The notes: generated by a model from the letters alone, not told the origin. 41,858 nucleotides of DNA from Verrucomicrobiota bacterium (GCA_004293285.1 RDYF01000022.1:1-41858), one strand, 5' to 3'; counted from the first letter of the stretch, positions 14,550-23,187 are shown. A program made the numbers and translations.

Positions 14550-14798
14550 ATGCAAGAAACTGAACCAAAGACCGTCGAGCGCCGCATTGCTTTTCGTAAG
14601 GCCAATCGCCGCATGACCCGCCGTCGCCAGGATATTCCTGCTGACAAAATTGAACACACCAACGCTGATTTGTTGTCGAAATTCACCTCGACTACGGGCA
14701 AAATTCTTCCACGTCGTGTGACTGGAGTGCCTGCGAAGCTTCACCGCAAGATCACACGCGAAATCAAGCGTGCTCGCGCGTTGAATCTGGTCCCATAA
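14550..14798 (+). CDS. rpsR: Small ribosomal subunit protein bS18
   Basis: An 82-residue S18. The conserved core includes LLSKFTSTTGKILPRR, GVPAKLHRKITREIKRAR and the ending ALNLVP. A basic N-terminal extension (ERRIAFRKANRRMTRRR) precedes it. It follows rpmG by 11 bases and is closed by a terminator, so DksA-like, rpmG and rpsR probably form one transcript. No rpsF or ssb partner, common neighbours elsewhere, is present. Confidence 0.95.
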   Translation: MQETEPKTVERRIAFRKANRRMTRRRQDIPADKIEHTNADLLSKFTSTTGKILPRRVTGVPAKLHRKITREIKRARALNLVP

Positions 14799-14818
14799 TC
14801 GGACGAATCTACGCTTTT

Positions 14819-14853
14819 AGGGCTTGTCCGTAATCACTCGGGCAAGCCCTTTT
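14819..14853 (+). terminator. Rho-independent terminator after rpsR
   Basis: A 12-bp stem (14819-14830 with 14839-14850, one G-T pair) with an eight-base loop, followed by a short T run ending at 14853, 20 bases after the rpsR stop. Confidence 0.85.
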
Positions 14854-14901
14854 CGTTTCTTGATGCTCCCTTCTTATCCATTGCCCATTTCCTGCTGACT
14901 C

Positions 14902-15681
14902 ATGGAACCACTGACTGATACCCAAAATGAGCCTGATAACCGCCAAATTGCGATCGATCGTGTTGGCATCAAAAATCTTCGCTATCCCGTGGAGGTTAAG
15001 GAAAAGTCAGGCCATCATCAGAAGACTGTGGCGAATGTTGCGCTTGCGGTCGACTTGCCACAGCATCTGAAAGGGACTCACATGAGCCGATTCGTCGAGG
15101 TGCTGAACTCGCACGGCACTTGTCTTGACATTCATCGCTTGCAGGAAATCCCACAGCAGTTGTTGCAAAAGTTGTCTGCTGAGCGTGCTCATGTCACATT
15201 TCAATTTCCTTTTTTTATCAACAAAAAAGCTCCCATCAGTGGAGGAACGGGACTGCTGGATTATGAAGTTCGATGGGAAATGGAGTGCTCCGTCGATGGC
15301 AAAGTCGACTTACTGATCACGGTCATGGTTCCTGTGGCGACCTTGTGTCCCTGCTCCAAAGCCATCAGCGAGCGCGGCGCACACAATCAGCGTGGCGTGG
15401 TGACGTATTCCGTGCGCTCACGACAACCGCTGTGGATCGAAGACTTGATTGCTTTGGTTGAGAGTTCGGCAAGTTGTGAGTTGTATAGCTTGTTGAAGCG
15501 TCCAGACGAAAAATACGTCACGGAAAAAGCCTACGACAATCCGGTTTTTGTCGAAGACTTGGTGCGCAATGTGGCCGCCCAAAGCAATGATCACAAAGAA
15601 ATCACCTGGTATCGGGTGGAAGCCGAGAATTTTGAGTCGATTCACAATCACAGCGCCTACGCGGTGATTGAGTCGAAGTGA
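14902..15681 (+). CDS. folE2: GTP cyclohydrolase FolE2 (type IB)
   Basis: FolE2 converts GTP to 7,8-dihydroneopterin triphosphate for tetrahydrofolate (or queuosine) synthesis; it replaces zinc-dependent FolE and tolerates other metals. Family motifs are present: KGTHMSRF near residue 57, CPCSKAISERGAHNQRG near 149 with the catalytic cysteine, NPVFVEDLVR near 213, and ESIHNHSAYA near 246. Length 259 is normal. It starts 49 bases after the rpsR terminator, so it should have its own promoter, and ends at a bidirectional terminator. I cannot see a Zur-type site in the short upstream region. Confidence 0.97.
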   Translation: MEPLTDTQNEPDNRQIAIDRVGIKNLRYPVEVKEKSGHHQKTVANVALAVDLPQHLKGTHMSRFVEVLNSHGTCLDIHRLQEIPQQLLQKLSAERAHVTFQFPFFINKKAPISGGTGLLDYEVRWEMECSVDGKVDLLITVMVPVATLCPCSKAISERGAHNQRGVVTYSVRSRQPLWIEDLIALVESSASCELYSLLKRPDEKYVTEKAYDNPVFVEDLVRNVAAQSNDHKEITWYRVEAENFESIHNHSAYAVIESK

Positions 15682-15698
15682 TCGAGCATCCGAAACAA

Positions 15699-15737
15699 AA
15701 AAAAATCCCACACTTCAGTAGAAGGTGGGATTTTTTT
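15699..15737. terminator. Bidirectional terminator between folE2 and the bactofilin gene
   Basis: A perfect 13-bp inverted repeat of seven A then ATCCCAC-type bases pairs with GTGGGAT plus seven T (arms 15699-15711 and 15725-15737). The flanking A and T runs let it work in both directions, fitting the convergent genes on either side. Confidence 0.85.
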
Positions 15738-15757
15738 GTGAGAGCGAAGGGGTTCTA

Positions 15758-16312
15758 TCAAGCCGACTTCGGAGCACTCGAAGCAGCCTTCGTTGCTGCC
15801 GCAGCGCTCGAACCAACTGTCGAGCGACCTACAAAAATGGCGCCGGGTTCCATGGTCAGCACGCTGGCCTTGATGTCGCCGATGATTTCAGCGCCAGACT
15901 TTACATCCACGCGATCGATGGCTGTGATGTTGCCATTCACCTTGCCATGCACCACGACAGTGCCGGTTTGGATTTCAGCACTAATGCGGGCATTTTCGCC
16001 GATGATCAAATTGCCTTGCGAGATGATTTCTCCTTCGACAATGCATTCCACGATCAGATCGTTGGTGAATTTCAAGGAACCTTTGACTTCGACATCTGTC
16101 GAGAGGACATTGCGGGAGTGTGCAGACATAGCGCTGTTGGTAGGTGTGGTGGATTTGGGGGAAAGAGTGGCAGGAGTCGCACTGGGAGCAGGAGCCGCTT
16201 GCGCTTGGGGCGCGGGAGCGACAGCAGCCGAGGCGACGGGCGCAGGGGTAGTGGCAGGCTGAGGTGCGCTTGGTGCGGGGGTGGGATTGCTGACAATTTT
16301 CTTTTCGAACAT
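15758..16312 (-). CDS. Bactofilin family polymer-forming protein
   Basis: A cytoskeletal protein of the bactofilin (DUF583) family, 184 residues. Residues 1-60 are an alanine/proline-rich flexible tail. Residues about 66-165 form the beta-helical core with hydrophobic-glycine repeats (GEIISQGNLIIGENARI, GTVVVHGKVNGNI, GAEIIGDIKASVLTMEPGA). A second alanine/serine-rich tail ends the protein. Bactofilins assemble into membrane-associated filaments that place cell-wall or envelope proteins. It follows the TPR membrane protein by 62 bases, and the two may be co-transcribed. Confidence 0.92.
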   Translation of the reverse strand: MFEKKIVSNPTPAPSAPQPATTPAPVASAAVAPAPQAQAAPAPSATPATLSPKSTTPTNSAMSAHSRNVLSTDVEVKGSLKFTNDLIVECIVEGEIISQGNLIIGENARISAEIQTGTVVVHGKVNGNITAIDRVDVKSGAEIIGDIKASVLTMEPGAIFVGRSTVGSSAAAATKAASSAPKSA

Positions 16313-16374
16313 AATTTTTGTGGTGGTAGTGTGATGAGAGGAACGAGATGAAGAATCTCAAGCAAAGGAAAGGC

Positions 16375-17142
16375 TTATGGCTTTTTCTTTTTCTGCTTCA
16401 AGCCGTCGATCAGAGGATTGCCCGTGTTGCTGCTTTCTTCCTCGGAAGGAGGCTGGGCCAAGCTCGCAGGTGGTGCTTCGACTGCGGGTGGGGGATCAAT
16501 TTCCGTAGGCGCTTGAAACGACAGAAACTTCAAGCGTTCTTGAGCGGCATTGACAAAGGGGCTATTGGGGAAATCGCGTGAGATCGAACGATAGCTTTCT
16601 TCAGCTGCTTTCAGATTGCCTTCGCTTTTGGCGATATCACCAAGCGCAAGGGTAGCTGCGGGAACCAGATAACGAGCGTCCGAACGAGCAAGGACGGCTT
16701 CAAATGCCGATTTGGCATCGCCCGATTTTCCTTGTGCGAGCAAGCGCAATCCCAGCGATTGCTGCGCAATTGCCGCCGCTGGATGAGTCGGATGAGAGGC
16801 TAGAATCTCGCGCAGACGAGCAATTGCTTCGTCCTGTTGACCTTTTTTCCACAGCAAATCCGAAGCGGCGAGTGATGCTGTGACAGCAGCAGGAGTTTGG
16901 GCAAAATCGGTAGAAACTTTCTGCAAGGCATCGACATCCTTCGCTGCGTAGAGCGCCTGACCTGCCGCCATGGCCTCATCGGCTTGGATCGTGCGATACA
17001 CCATGTAACCGCCGATGCTCAGAGCTACGGCGACCGAAGCAGCTGCGAGTGCTTTCTGGTTGCGATCCAAGAATTGCTCAAAGGCGCTAGGGCCTTGAAC
17101 AATCTCTCCGAGCGGAAGGGGTGAGCTTGACAAATCAGACAT
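16375..17142 (-). CDS. TPR-repeat single-pass membrane protein, YfgM-like
   Basis: A 255-residue protein. Residues 1-30 are cytoplasmic (FEQFLDRNQK before the membrane), then a membrane helix at about 32-50 (ALAAASVAVALSIGGYMVY), then about five helical repeats of TPR type (DEAIARLREILASHPTHPAA, GDAKSAFEAVLARSD, KAAEESYRSISRDFPNSPF). The C-terminus is proline-rich and ends in KQKKKKP. The layout matches the YfgM/TPR_21 ancillary family that works with periplasmic chaperones at the Sec translocon, but exact orthology is unproven. The ATG at 17142 is chosen; upstream codons add a non-conserved hydrophobic stretch. Confidence 0.75.
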   Translation of the reverse strand: MSDLSSSPLPLGEIVQGPSAFEQFLDRNQKALAAASVAVALSIGGYMVYRTIQADEAMAAGQALYAAKDVDALQKVSTDFAQTPAAVTASLAASDLLWKKGQQDEAIARLREILASHPTHPAAAIAQQSLGLRLLAQGKSGDAKSAFEAVLARSDARYLVPAATLALGDIAKSEGNLKAAEESYRSISRDFPNSPFVNAAQERLKFLSFQAPTEIDPPPAVEAPPASLAQPPSEEESSNTGNPLIDGLKQKKKKP

Positions 17143-17252
17143 ATCTGGACGCAAACTGCATGCTAGTGAGAAAAAAATCAATGGAAAAATTTTTTCGACG
17201 AACCGTGATGGGAGTGGACGATGCCAAAGGGATTTGATAGTTGAATGCGCAG

Positions 17253-18383
17253 ATGTCAGAGACCTTGTTCGTGATTGCGGGAGAGATAAGCGGCGATGCC
17301 CATGGTGCGGGATTGCTACACGAGTTGCTTCAGCAATTTCCGCATTTGAGCATTGCTGGCGCGGGTGGGCCTCAGATGAAAGCGTTGGCAGGACCGCAGC
17401 TGCGCGATTGGGTGGAAGACGCAGCGGTGATGGGCATTTGGGAAGTGCTGAAGCACTATCGATGGTTCCGCGAACAGTTTCGGCAGTTAATGGAGCAAGC
17501 CGTGGCCATGCAGCCGAAGGTTTTGTTGTTGATCGATTATCCCGGATTCAACTTGCGCTTTGCACGCGCACTGCGCGAGAAGCTGCCGTCGACCAAAATT
17601 GTCTACTACATCAGCCCCCAAGTCTGGGCTTGGAACCGGGGACGAATTCCGATGATGGCGCGCGTTTTGGACGAAATGATGTGCCTATTTCCCTTCGAGG
17701 AAGAAATTTTTCGGGATGCGGGACTGCGAACGACTTTTGTCGGGCATCCCTTGGTCGATGAACTCGAGAGTGCCAGAACGACAGGGGAGCGCGATGAATT
17801 GCTGGTTGGGCTCTTTCCGGGAAGTCGCGAAAGAGAAATTCATCGTTTGTTTCCGATGATGCTCGATGCCGCACAATGCCTGCGAAAACAGCGTCCGAAT
17901 CTGCGCTTCGAAGCGCCGGCGGCTTCGTCGAGATTGGCCCAGACGATGCGTCGCATGGTGGAGCGAGAAGGTCTCGGAACATGGGTGAAGGTGACCGACG
18001 GCGGCAGTCACGATCTGATGCAAAGAGCGTGTTGTGGAGTGATTGCCAGCGGCACCGCGACACTGGAAGCGGCGTATTTTGGACTACCCTATCTTTTGGC
18101 CTATCGCGTCGCTTGGCCGACTTATCTGCTCGGCAAAATGTTGGTGAAGATCGACTTCATTGGTCTCGTCAACATCCTTGCCAAGCGCGAAGTGGTTCGC
18201 GAATTGATTCAAAGCCAAGCGCGGGGATCCACAGTGGCTGCGGAGCTGACGCGTTTTTTGGATGACCCCAATCAGCGCGCCAAGTTGACAGAAACGCTGC
18301 AGCAAACCGCGGCCTTATTGGGAGGTTTGGGGGCACATCAGCGAGCTGCGGGGGTAGTGGCGACATGGCTGAGAAGAGATTGA
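17253..18383 (+). CDS. lpxB: Lipid-A-disaccharide synthase
   Basis: LpxB joins UDP-2,3-diacylglucosamine and lipid X to make the disaccharide core of lipid A, showing an LPS-type outer membrane. The 376-residue protein has the N-terminal AGEISGDAHGA motif, GAGGPQM near 40, SPQVWAWNRGRIP near 117, TFVGHPLVDEL near 160 and GLFPGSREREI near 184. The ATG at 17253 is preferred; an in-frame TTG at 17241 would add four residues. It is followed 55 bases later by a small lipoprotein gene on the same strand. Other lpx genes are not in the window. Confidence 0.97.
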   Translation: MSETLFVIAGEISGDAHGAGLLHELLQQFPHLSIAGAGGPQMKALAGPQLRDWVEDAAVMGIWEVLKHYRWFREQFRQLMEQAVAMQPKVLLLIDYPGFNLRFARALREKLPSTKIVYYISPQVWAWNRGRIPMMARVLDEMMCLFPFEEEIFRDAGLRTTFVGHPLVDELESARTTGERDELLVGLFPGSREREIHRLFPMMLDAAQCLRKQRPNLRFEAPAASSRLAQTMRRMVEREGLGTWVKVTDGGSHDLMQRACCGVIASGTATLEAAYFGLPYLLAYRVAWPTYLLGKMLVKIDFIGLVNILAKREVVRELIQSQARGSTVAAELTRFLDDPNQRAKLTETLQQTAALLGGLGAHQRAAGVVATWLRRD

Positions 18384-18438
18384 AAAAAATCCCTCTCCGG
18401 TATTGCCAATTCGTGATCACTGGGCTAGAGATTTCGCG

Positions 18439-18600
18439 ATGAAATTTGCTGCCCTTTTGCTTTCCCTTGCTTGTCTCGGATTTGTATCGTGCGAACGTCA
18501 CAAATTTGAAGATGTGAAGGTCCTGCACCAATCTCATGGACACGCGGATCACGGTCATAGCGCGGACCACGCCGATGGCGAAAAAAATGCTCATCATTGA
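18439..18600 (+). CDS. Small histidine-rich lipoprotein
   Basis: A 53-residue peptide with a signal sequence (MKFAALLLSLACLGF) and a lipobox ending VSC, so it is probably lipidated at Cys18. The mature part is charged and ends in repeated His-Ala-Asp-His units (HGHADHGHSADHADG), with nine histidines in about 20 residues, which suggests metal binding. The ATG at 18439 is chosen because it starts the signal peptide. The last seven bases overlap the convergent RibD-like gene, and the final codons also encode that gene's terminator hairpin. No family is recognised. Confidence 0.65.
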   Translation: MKFAALLLSLACLGFVSCERHKFEDVKVLHQSHGHADHGHSADHADGEKNAHH

Positions 18601-18603
18601 GCA
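18581..18603 (-). terminator. Rho-independent terminator of argH and the RibD-like gene
   Basis: On the minus strand TGCTCA (18603-18598) pairs with TGAGCA (18593-18588) across a four-base loop and is followed by seven T (18587-18581). It covers the stop codons of both convergent genes. The stem is only six base pairs, so efficiency is uncertain. Confidence 0.6.
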
Positions 18604-19247
18604 GACGCAGACTTGAGCCGATAGCTCAAAAACACTTCCTGGTGTTCGATGAGTGGTTCGAAGCAAGTCAGTTCGTAGTGCTGGCTCTGAAGCATAGGTA
18701 GCTCGGGCCGACCTGTGAGCGTGGCTGATTTTTTTCCGCCAAATAGGGTATGCGCCGCCCATGTCAGATGAATGTAGTCGACCCCAATTTCTTCGATCAA
18801 CATCCGCATCAGAGCGCCGCCGCCTTCGCAATGAAGGTGGGCGACACCTTGTTCGAGATGCAAGTGCGTCAAAAAAGACGTGAGGTCCCCAGAATGCACC
18901 GTCACATCGGCAGGCAATTGCGTCGTGGGACGCGGCCCCCACAAATGAATCGCGCCGCCAGGGGTATGGAAGATTTTTTCATCGCCCGAAAATCCCGCTG
19001 AAGCGGAAGCCACGCATCGCAGCGGCTGACGTGTCGCATCGGGGATGGTTAAGCTCATCTGATCCGCGACAAGGGTGCGACGTCCGACAAAAATGGCGTC
19101 GGCTTGTCGACGCAAATCGAGCAAGCGCGCAAAATCGAGTCGAGAGGTCCAGCCCGATGGACGCTGGTGCAACGAGCTGATCTTGCCATCTGCGGAAATC
19201 GCAAAATTGGCGCTTATGGTCAACTGCTGCAGAGCGGCGGGCTTCAT
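18594..19247 (-). CDS. RibD C-terminal-like pyrimidine reductase / DHFR-fold reductase
   Basis: A 217-residue reductase of the RibD C-terminal domain family, which uses NADPH to reduce pyrimidine or pterin-type substrates. Visible motifs are ISADGKIS near residue 17, DAIFVGRRTLVADQMSL near 50 (the RibD R-T-x-x-x-D pattern), and HCEGGGALMRMLIEE near 138 matching the LHVEGG region. The N-terminal deaminase domain of full RibD is absent. It overlaps argH by four bases (ATGA), so the two are translationally coupled. Whether it serves riboflavin or another pathway is not visible. Confidence 0.82.
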   Translation of the reverse strand: MKPAALQQLTISANFAISADGKISSLHQRPSGWTSRLDFARLLDLRRQADAIFVGRRTLVADQMSLTIPDATRQPLRCVASASAGFSGDEKIFHTPGGAIHLWGPRPTTQLPADVTVHSGDLTSFLTHLHLEQGVAHLHCEGGGALMRMLIEEIGVDYIHLTWAAHTLFGGKKSATLTGRPELPMLQSQHYELTCFEPLIEHQEVFLSYRLKSASAQ

Positions 19248-20614
19248 GAGGCTTGATTGCTGCCGAGATGATCTTGCCAGCGTTTGACCTGTTCGCGCAC
19301 AATGCTGGGATTCGGACAGCCAGGATTGGTGCGAGAGCGAAGCGCTCGGGACAAATCAAAAATTTCGGCAGAATCCGTGCGATACTGTTCACTGATCGAA
19401 CGCAGATCCAATTGATCCAACGGCGTTTGGCTAGCGATCGAAGCCGCCACAGCCTTGCCGACGAGTTCGTGAGCCTGACGGAACGGCACCCCCTGTTTGA
19501 CCAAGTCATCGGCGAGGTCGGTCGCAAGCAGCATCGGATCGGCCGCAGCACGGGCGCAGACATCCTCACGCAATTGCAGTGCCAGAATCATTTCCGTGTT
19601 TACTGCGAGAGTGAGATGGAGCGTATCGATCGAATCAAACAAAGGCTCTTTGTCTTCTTGCAGATCTCGATTGTATGTCAAAGGTAGTCCTTTGATGGTC
19701 GTGAGGATGGCGACCAAGTTGCCGAGCAGTCGACCGCTTTTGCCGCGAGTTAGTTCACAGACATCCGGGTTTTTCTTCTGTGGCATCAACGATGATCCCG
19801 TGGTGTGGGCATCGGCGAGACTGGCAAAAGCGAATTCAGCGCTGCACCATAGGATCAGGTCCTCGCTGAGACGCGACAAGTGAACACCGCAAAGCGAAAT
19901 GGCAAATAGAATTTCCGCAATGTAATCGCGGTCAGCAATTGCATCCATCGAGTTGGTGGTGACATCATCAAAACCCAGTTCGGCAGCGATGGCTTTGCGG
20001 TCGAGATTGATGGTAGAGCCGGCCAGAGCACCAGAACCGAGCGGGCAAACATTGAGTCGACGCCGTGCATCGTGCAAGCGCGAGGCATCGCGCTCGAGCA
20101 TTTCGACATAGGCGAGAAAATGATGTCCCGCAGTCACGGGCTGGCCGCGCTGGAGGTGGGTGTAGCCCGGCATGACCGACGCGGCATAGGTGTCGGCGCG
20201 ATCGACAAGTGCGCGTTGCAGACCTCGAATGCCATCAATCAACGAGTCGATCTGCGCGCGACAATAGAGTCGGGTGTCGGTGGCGACTTGGTCATTGCGC
20301 GAGCGAGCAGTGTGCAGCTTCGCACCCGCTGCGCCAATGCGTCGAGTGAGCTCGGACTCGATGTTCATGTGGATGTCTTCGAGCGAAGTTTTGAATTCAA
20401 ACTGCCCCGATTCGATATCGCTACGGATGCTCAATAGTCCCTTTTCAATCGCAGAAAATTCCTCGTCGGTCAGCAAACCTGCTGTTTTTTGCGCGCGAGC
20501 ATGAGCAATAGAACCGGCGATATCGTGTGGAAAAAGTCGCCAATCGTAGGAGACCGATTCACCGAATTGTTGGACGAGCGAGGATGTATCTTGCGTAAAA
20601 CGACCTTTCCACAT
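19244..20614 (-). CDS. argH: Argininosuccinate lyase
   Basis: ArgH splits argininosuccinate into arginine and fumarate, the last arginine step. The 456-residue protein begins MWKGRF and shows EDIHMNIESELTRRIG near residue 83, TARSRNDQVATD near 107 and the superfamily signature GSSLMPQKKNPD near 275. The frame is intact and the length normal. It is first in a two-gene operon with the RibD-like reductase. Upstream it diverges from the C39-like peptidase gene with about 170 bases between starts. No Shine-Dalgarno sequence precedes the ATG. Confidence 0.97.
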   Translation of the reverse strand: MWKGRFTQDTSSLVQQFGESVSYDWRLFPHDIAGSIAHARAQKTAGLLTDEEFSAIEKGLLSIRSDIESGQFEFKTSLEDIHMNIESELTRRIGAAGAKLHTARSRNDQVATDTRLYCRAQIDSLIDGIRGLQRALVDRADTYAASVMPGYTHLQRGQPVTAGHHFLAYVEMLERDASRLHDARRRLNVCPLGSGALAGSTINLDRKAIAAELGFDDVTTNSMDAIADRDYIAEILFAISLCGVHLSRLSEDLILWCSAEFAFASLADAHTTGSSLMPQKKNPDVCELTRGKSGRLLGNLVAILTTIKGLPLTYNRDLQEDKEPLFDSIDTLHLTLAVNTEMILALQLREDVCARAAADPMLLATDLADDLVKQGVPFRQAHELVGKAVAASIASQTPLDQLDLRSISEQYRTDSAEIFDLSRALRSRTNPGCPNPSIVREQVKRWQDHLGSNQAS

Positions 20615-20785
20615 GGCGCGCAGAGGATAGGGGAGATGGAACTCAGGGGAAAGATTTTTTTCTGCTGCGCAATCGGTCGTCGTGAATCATCGACGTCGAA
20701 AACGCGCATCGACGCGCGCGATAGGATTCATCGACTCGCCAAGAAAATGTGGTGTCACTCTACTTTTTTCGTTGATTCTCAAGGA

Positions 20786-22168
20786 ATGTTTGGGCAAGTT
20801 CGGACTGTGACACTTATCCCCCAAGTGCAATGGGCGCGGAAAATCTTCTGCGCATGGTATGCTCTTTCGACTTTAGTCGTCGCGGGAGCGGAATCGAAGG
20901 ATTTCGGCGCGGTACTGCTGTCATCGGAATCCTGGAACATGTCGATGGAAGATTGGCAGAAGCAATTCCGGGTCGAGCTCACCCCTGAGCAAAAGCACAT
21001 TTGGGAAGCGCGCCAAGCTCACGCAAAAAGCCAGGGTCTCGATGTTGCGGACGAAGTGATTTCTCCCTTTCGCTGGCTATCAGATCGTCACGATAGCTTG
21101 CAAGCACCTCCGGGGCGGATGATGCTGTGGGGGCAGAAACTGGGCGAAGTCATTGTGCGCGCCAAAGACGATCGCGTGGGATTCGTCAACATCTCCCTCT
21201 ACAATCGCGGCGATAATGAAATGATCACGGTGTCAGCACTCCAAATGAAGTTTGCCGAATGGAAAAAGCTGTTGGAGGAAAAAACGGCCAAACCAGGGGA
21301 GGAAAGAAAGAGCACTGGTGCGGTTTCGACCTTATCCTACCAATGGCGTTTGGGCGAAACGGCCCTACTTTTAGAAGCTAGCATTGGCGACGATCAAGGG
21401 CAACCGCGCGCGGAATTTTTGCGACTGCGCGCAGCTTCCACTCAACATACATCGACAAAGATCACCAACCGTTCCTCTTTGCGCAGCAATGTGAAGCGCA
21501 TGGAGGATGGCGACGTTTTCATTCACAACATGCCGATGGTTGATCAAGGGCAGAAAGGCTATTGTGCTGTTGCCACCATCGCGCGGGTCGCCGGTTACTA
21601 TGGATTGGACGTCGATCAGCATGAAATTGCCCAATTGGCGAATACGAGCGCACTCGGAACGAGCACCGATGAAATGGAAGCCTCTTTCAAAACCATCATT
21701 TCCAAGCTGCACATTCGCACGACCCAGCACTTTGAAATCAGTCCGCGGCAATTCGAGGCCGATGTCCGGGCCTACAATCAATTGGCGAAGAAAAAGGGAG
21801 CGGAAGTATTCAAAGCTCCTGATGGTTACCAATTGAATCCCACGGCGGTGTGGGAATCGATGGATCCCGAGATTTTTGCCACGGTAAAAAGTTCGCAATC
21901 GGGCTGCAAGCGTTTCATGACCAAGGTGAGTGAATACATTGATCAAGGAATCCCTCTTTGTTGGTGTCTCAGGTTGGGAATTTTTCCGGAAAAAGACCTT
22001 CCGCAACGAGGGGGCGGTCACATGCGCTTGATCATTGGCTATAACGCTCAAACGCAAGAAATCATCTACAGCGATTCTTGGGGCAAGGGTCATGAGTTTA
22101 AAAAAATGCCGCTCGCTCATGCCTATGCCAGCAGCTCATTGCTTTACACCATGTCGCCAACTCGCTAA
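20786..22168 (+). CDS. Secreted C39-like cysteine peptidase
   Basis: A 460-residue exported protein. Residues 1-34 look like a signal peptide (ARKIFCAWYALSTLVVAGA). Residues about 35-230 are an uncharacterised region with a four-stranded look (VGFVNISLYNRGD, LGETALLLEASIGDD). The C-terminal part is a C39-family papain-like domain: Cys260 in VDQGQKGYCAVAT, His412 in RGGGHMRLIIGYN and Asp430 in IIYSDSWG. There is no ABC transporter part, so it is not a bacteriocin exporter. The frame extends upstream through argH; the start at 20786 gives the signal peptide but is not certain, since GTG codons follow. The target is unknown. acpS follows within 14 bases. Confidence 0.75.
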   Translation: MFGQVRTVTLIPQVQWARKIFCAWYALSTLVVAGAESKDFGAVLLSSESWNMSMEDWQKQFRVELTPEQKHIWEARQAHAKSQGLDVADEVISPFRWLSDRHDSLQAPPGRMMLWGQKLGEVIVRAKDDRVGFVNISLYNRGDNEMITVSALQMKFAEWKKLLEEKTAKPGEERKSTGAVSTLSYQWRLGETALLLEASIGDDQGQPRAEFLRLRAASTQHTSTKITNRSSLRSNVKRMEDGDVFIHNMPMVDQGQKGYCAVATIARVAGYYGLDVDQHEIAQLANTSALGTSTDEMEASFKTIISKLHIRTTQHFEISPRQFEADVRAYNQLAKKKGAEVFKAPDGYQLNPTAVWESMDPEIFATVKSSQSGCKRFMTKVSEYIDQGIPLCWCLRLGIFPEKDLPQRGGGHMRLIIGYNAQTQEIIYSDSWGKGHEFKKMPLAHAYASSSLLYTMSPTR

Positions 22169-22182
22169 GAATGGCGTCGCGC

Positions 22183-22596
22183 ATGGCAAACATTTATGGC
22201 ATCGGCATCGACATCGTCGAGGTAGCACGTGTGGCGGCATCGATCGAGCAATTCGGCGATCGCTTTCTCCACCGCATCTTTACCGCAGGGGAAAGGGACT
22301 ATTGCTTCGACAAGTCGGTGCCATCGATCCATTTCGCCGCGCGCTTTGCCGCGAAAGAAGCAGTTGCCAAAGCATTGGGAACAGGCATTGGTGAGTCGGT
22401 GGGGTGGACCGATATCGAAGTGGTGCGCGACGACAAAGGCAAGCCCGCGATCCGTTTGAGCGAGTCGGCACGCCAGCATTGGGAGAAGCATTCGATTGTC
22501 CAAATTCAAATTAGCATGTCGCACACCCCGCAGTATGCCGCCGCCAATGCGCTGGTCTTATGCAGGTCGGAGAGTGTCGAGGTAGGCCAAAGCTGA
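22183..22596 (+). CDS. acpS: Holo-[acyl-carrier-protein] synthase
   Basis: AcpS transfers 4'-phosphopantetheine from CoA to acyl carrier protein, activating fatty acid synthesis. The protein (137 residues) has the diagnostic GIGIDIVEV at its start with the magnesium-binding Asp, FTAGERDYC near residue 39, the catalytic helix ARFAAKEAVAKALGTG, and SMSHTPQYAAANAL near the end. An ATG at 22171, three bases after the upstream stop, would add four residues; 22183 is preferred because the family starts there. The last 39 bases overlap the convergent tetR gene, so the C-terminal tail is shared DNA. Confidence 0.95.
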   Translation: MANIYGIGIDIVEVARVAASIEQFGDRFLHRIFTAGERDYCFDKSVPSIHFAARFAAKEAVAKALGTGIGESVGWTDIEVVRDDKGKPAIRLSESARQHWEKHSIVQIQISMSHTPQYAAANALVLCRSESVEVGQS

Positions 22597-23169
22597 GCGC
22601 AGCCATCCGGGCAATATCGAGTATCCCTGCGCTTTTGCCTGAAGCTCGATGCCCATGCTGAGTGAAATGATGAAACTTGCCTCTTCCGCCGCAACAATGG
22701 CGCTGTGCACTTTCTTCTGCTTTTGCCCTTTCGCCAGCGCTTCAGCAACGGCTCTGTGCCAGAGCACCTGAATTTCTTCGCGAATCTTGTGCCAAGGTTC
22801 GTCTTTGCGATCGATCGAAGCAATCACTGTGACCAGCGGGCTTGCAAAAAACTCGTTGAGCGGAACCGATTCGATGCGTCGAATCTGCTCACGAAAAATC
22901 TTTTGAATCGCATCCAAAGGATTGTCATGAGTGCCCAAAGGGGAGAGCCAAAGCTCATCCAGCAGAGGCGGCAAGGTTTCCTGGAGCCATTGCGTAACGA
23001 GATCTTCTTTGCCGTCGAAATGGTGAAAGAGCGATCCTTTGGTGATGCCGGCATTTTCCACGATCGCATTCAAACGAGCAGCATGAAGGCCGTAACGGAT
23101 GAATTCCTCATGGGCACTCTGAAGAATTTTGGCACGTGTGGCGACTGGATTTTTGCTGCGAGAGCTCAT
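22558..23169 (-). CDS. TetR/AcrR family transcriptional regulator
   Basis: A 203-residue TetR-type regulator. The N-terminal HTH covers residues about 9-55 (ATRAKILQSAHEEFIRYGLHA, ITKGSLFHHFDGKEDLV). The C-terminal helical ligand domain is not diagnostic; it carries the LLDELWLSPLG segment and helices typical of YcdC/AcuR-like members. The overlap with acpS at the 3' end is convergent. A short palindrome 19 bases upstream of the ATG may be an autoregulatory operator. The divergent neighbour is a DegP-like protease gene, a candidate target. Confidence 0.9.
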   Translation of the reverse strand: MSSRSKNPVATRAKILQSAHEEFIRYGLHAARLNAIVENAGITKGSLFHHFDGKEDLVTQWLQETLPPLLDELWLSPLGTHDNPLDAIQKIFREQIRRIESVPLNEFFASPLVTVIASIDRKDEPWHKIREEIQVLWHRAVAEALAKGQKQKKVHSAIVAAEEASFIISLSMGIELQAKAQGYSILPGWLRSALAYLDTLRPA

Positions 23170-23187
23170 GTCGGAAAGTCAATCATA

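Noticed and set aside
16375..17142. The lysine-rich end of the TPR protein as a sequencing artefact
   Set aside because: The frame stays open, and the repeat of lysine codons is compatible with a normal basic tail; nothing suggests an error.
20489..20785. An N-terminal extension of the C39-like peptidase overlapping argH
   Set aside because: The extension is antisense to argH codons and would bury the signal peptide; the start is placed at 20786.
20786..22596. C39 peptidase as part of a bacteriocin export system
   Set aside because: There is no ABC ATPase or membrane domain, no GG-leader peptide gene, and acpS is the only coupled neighbour.
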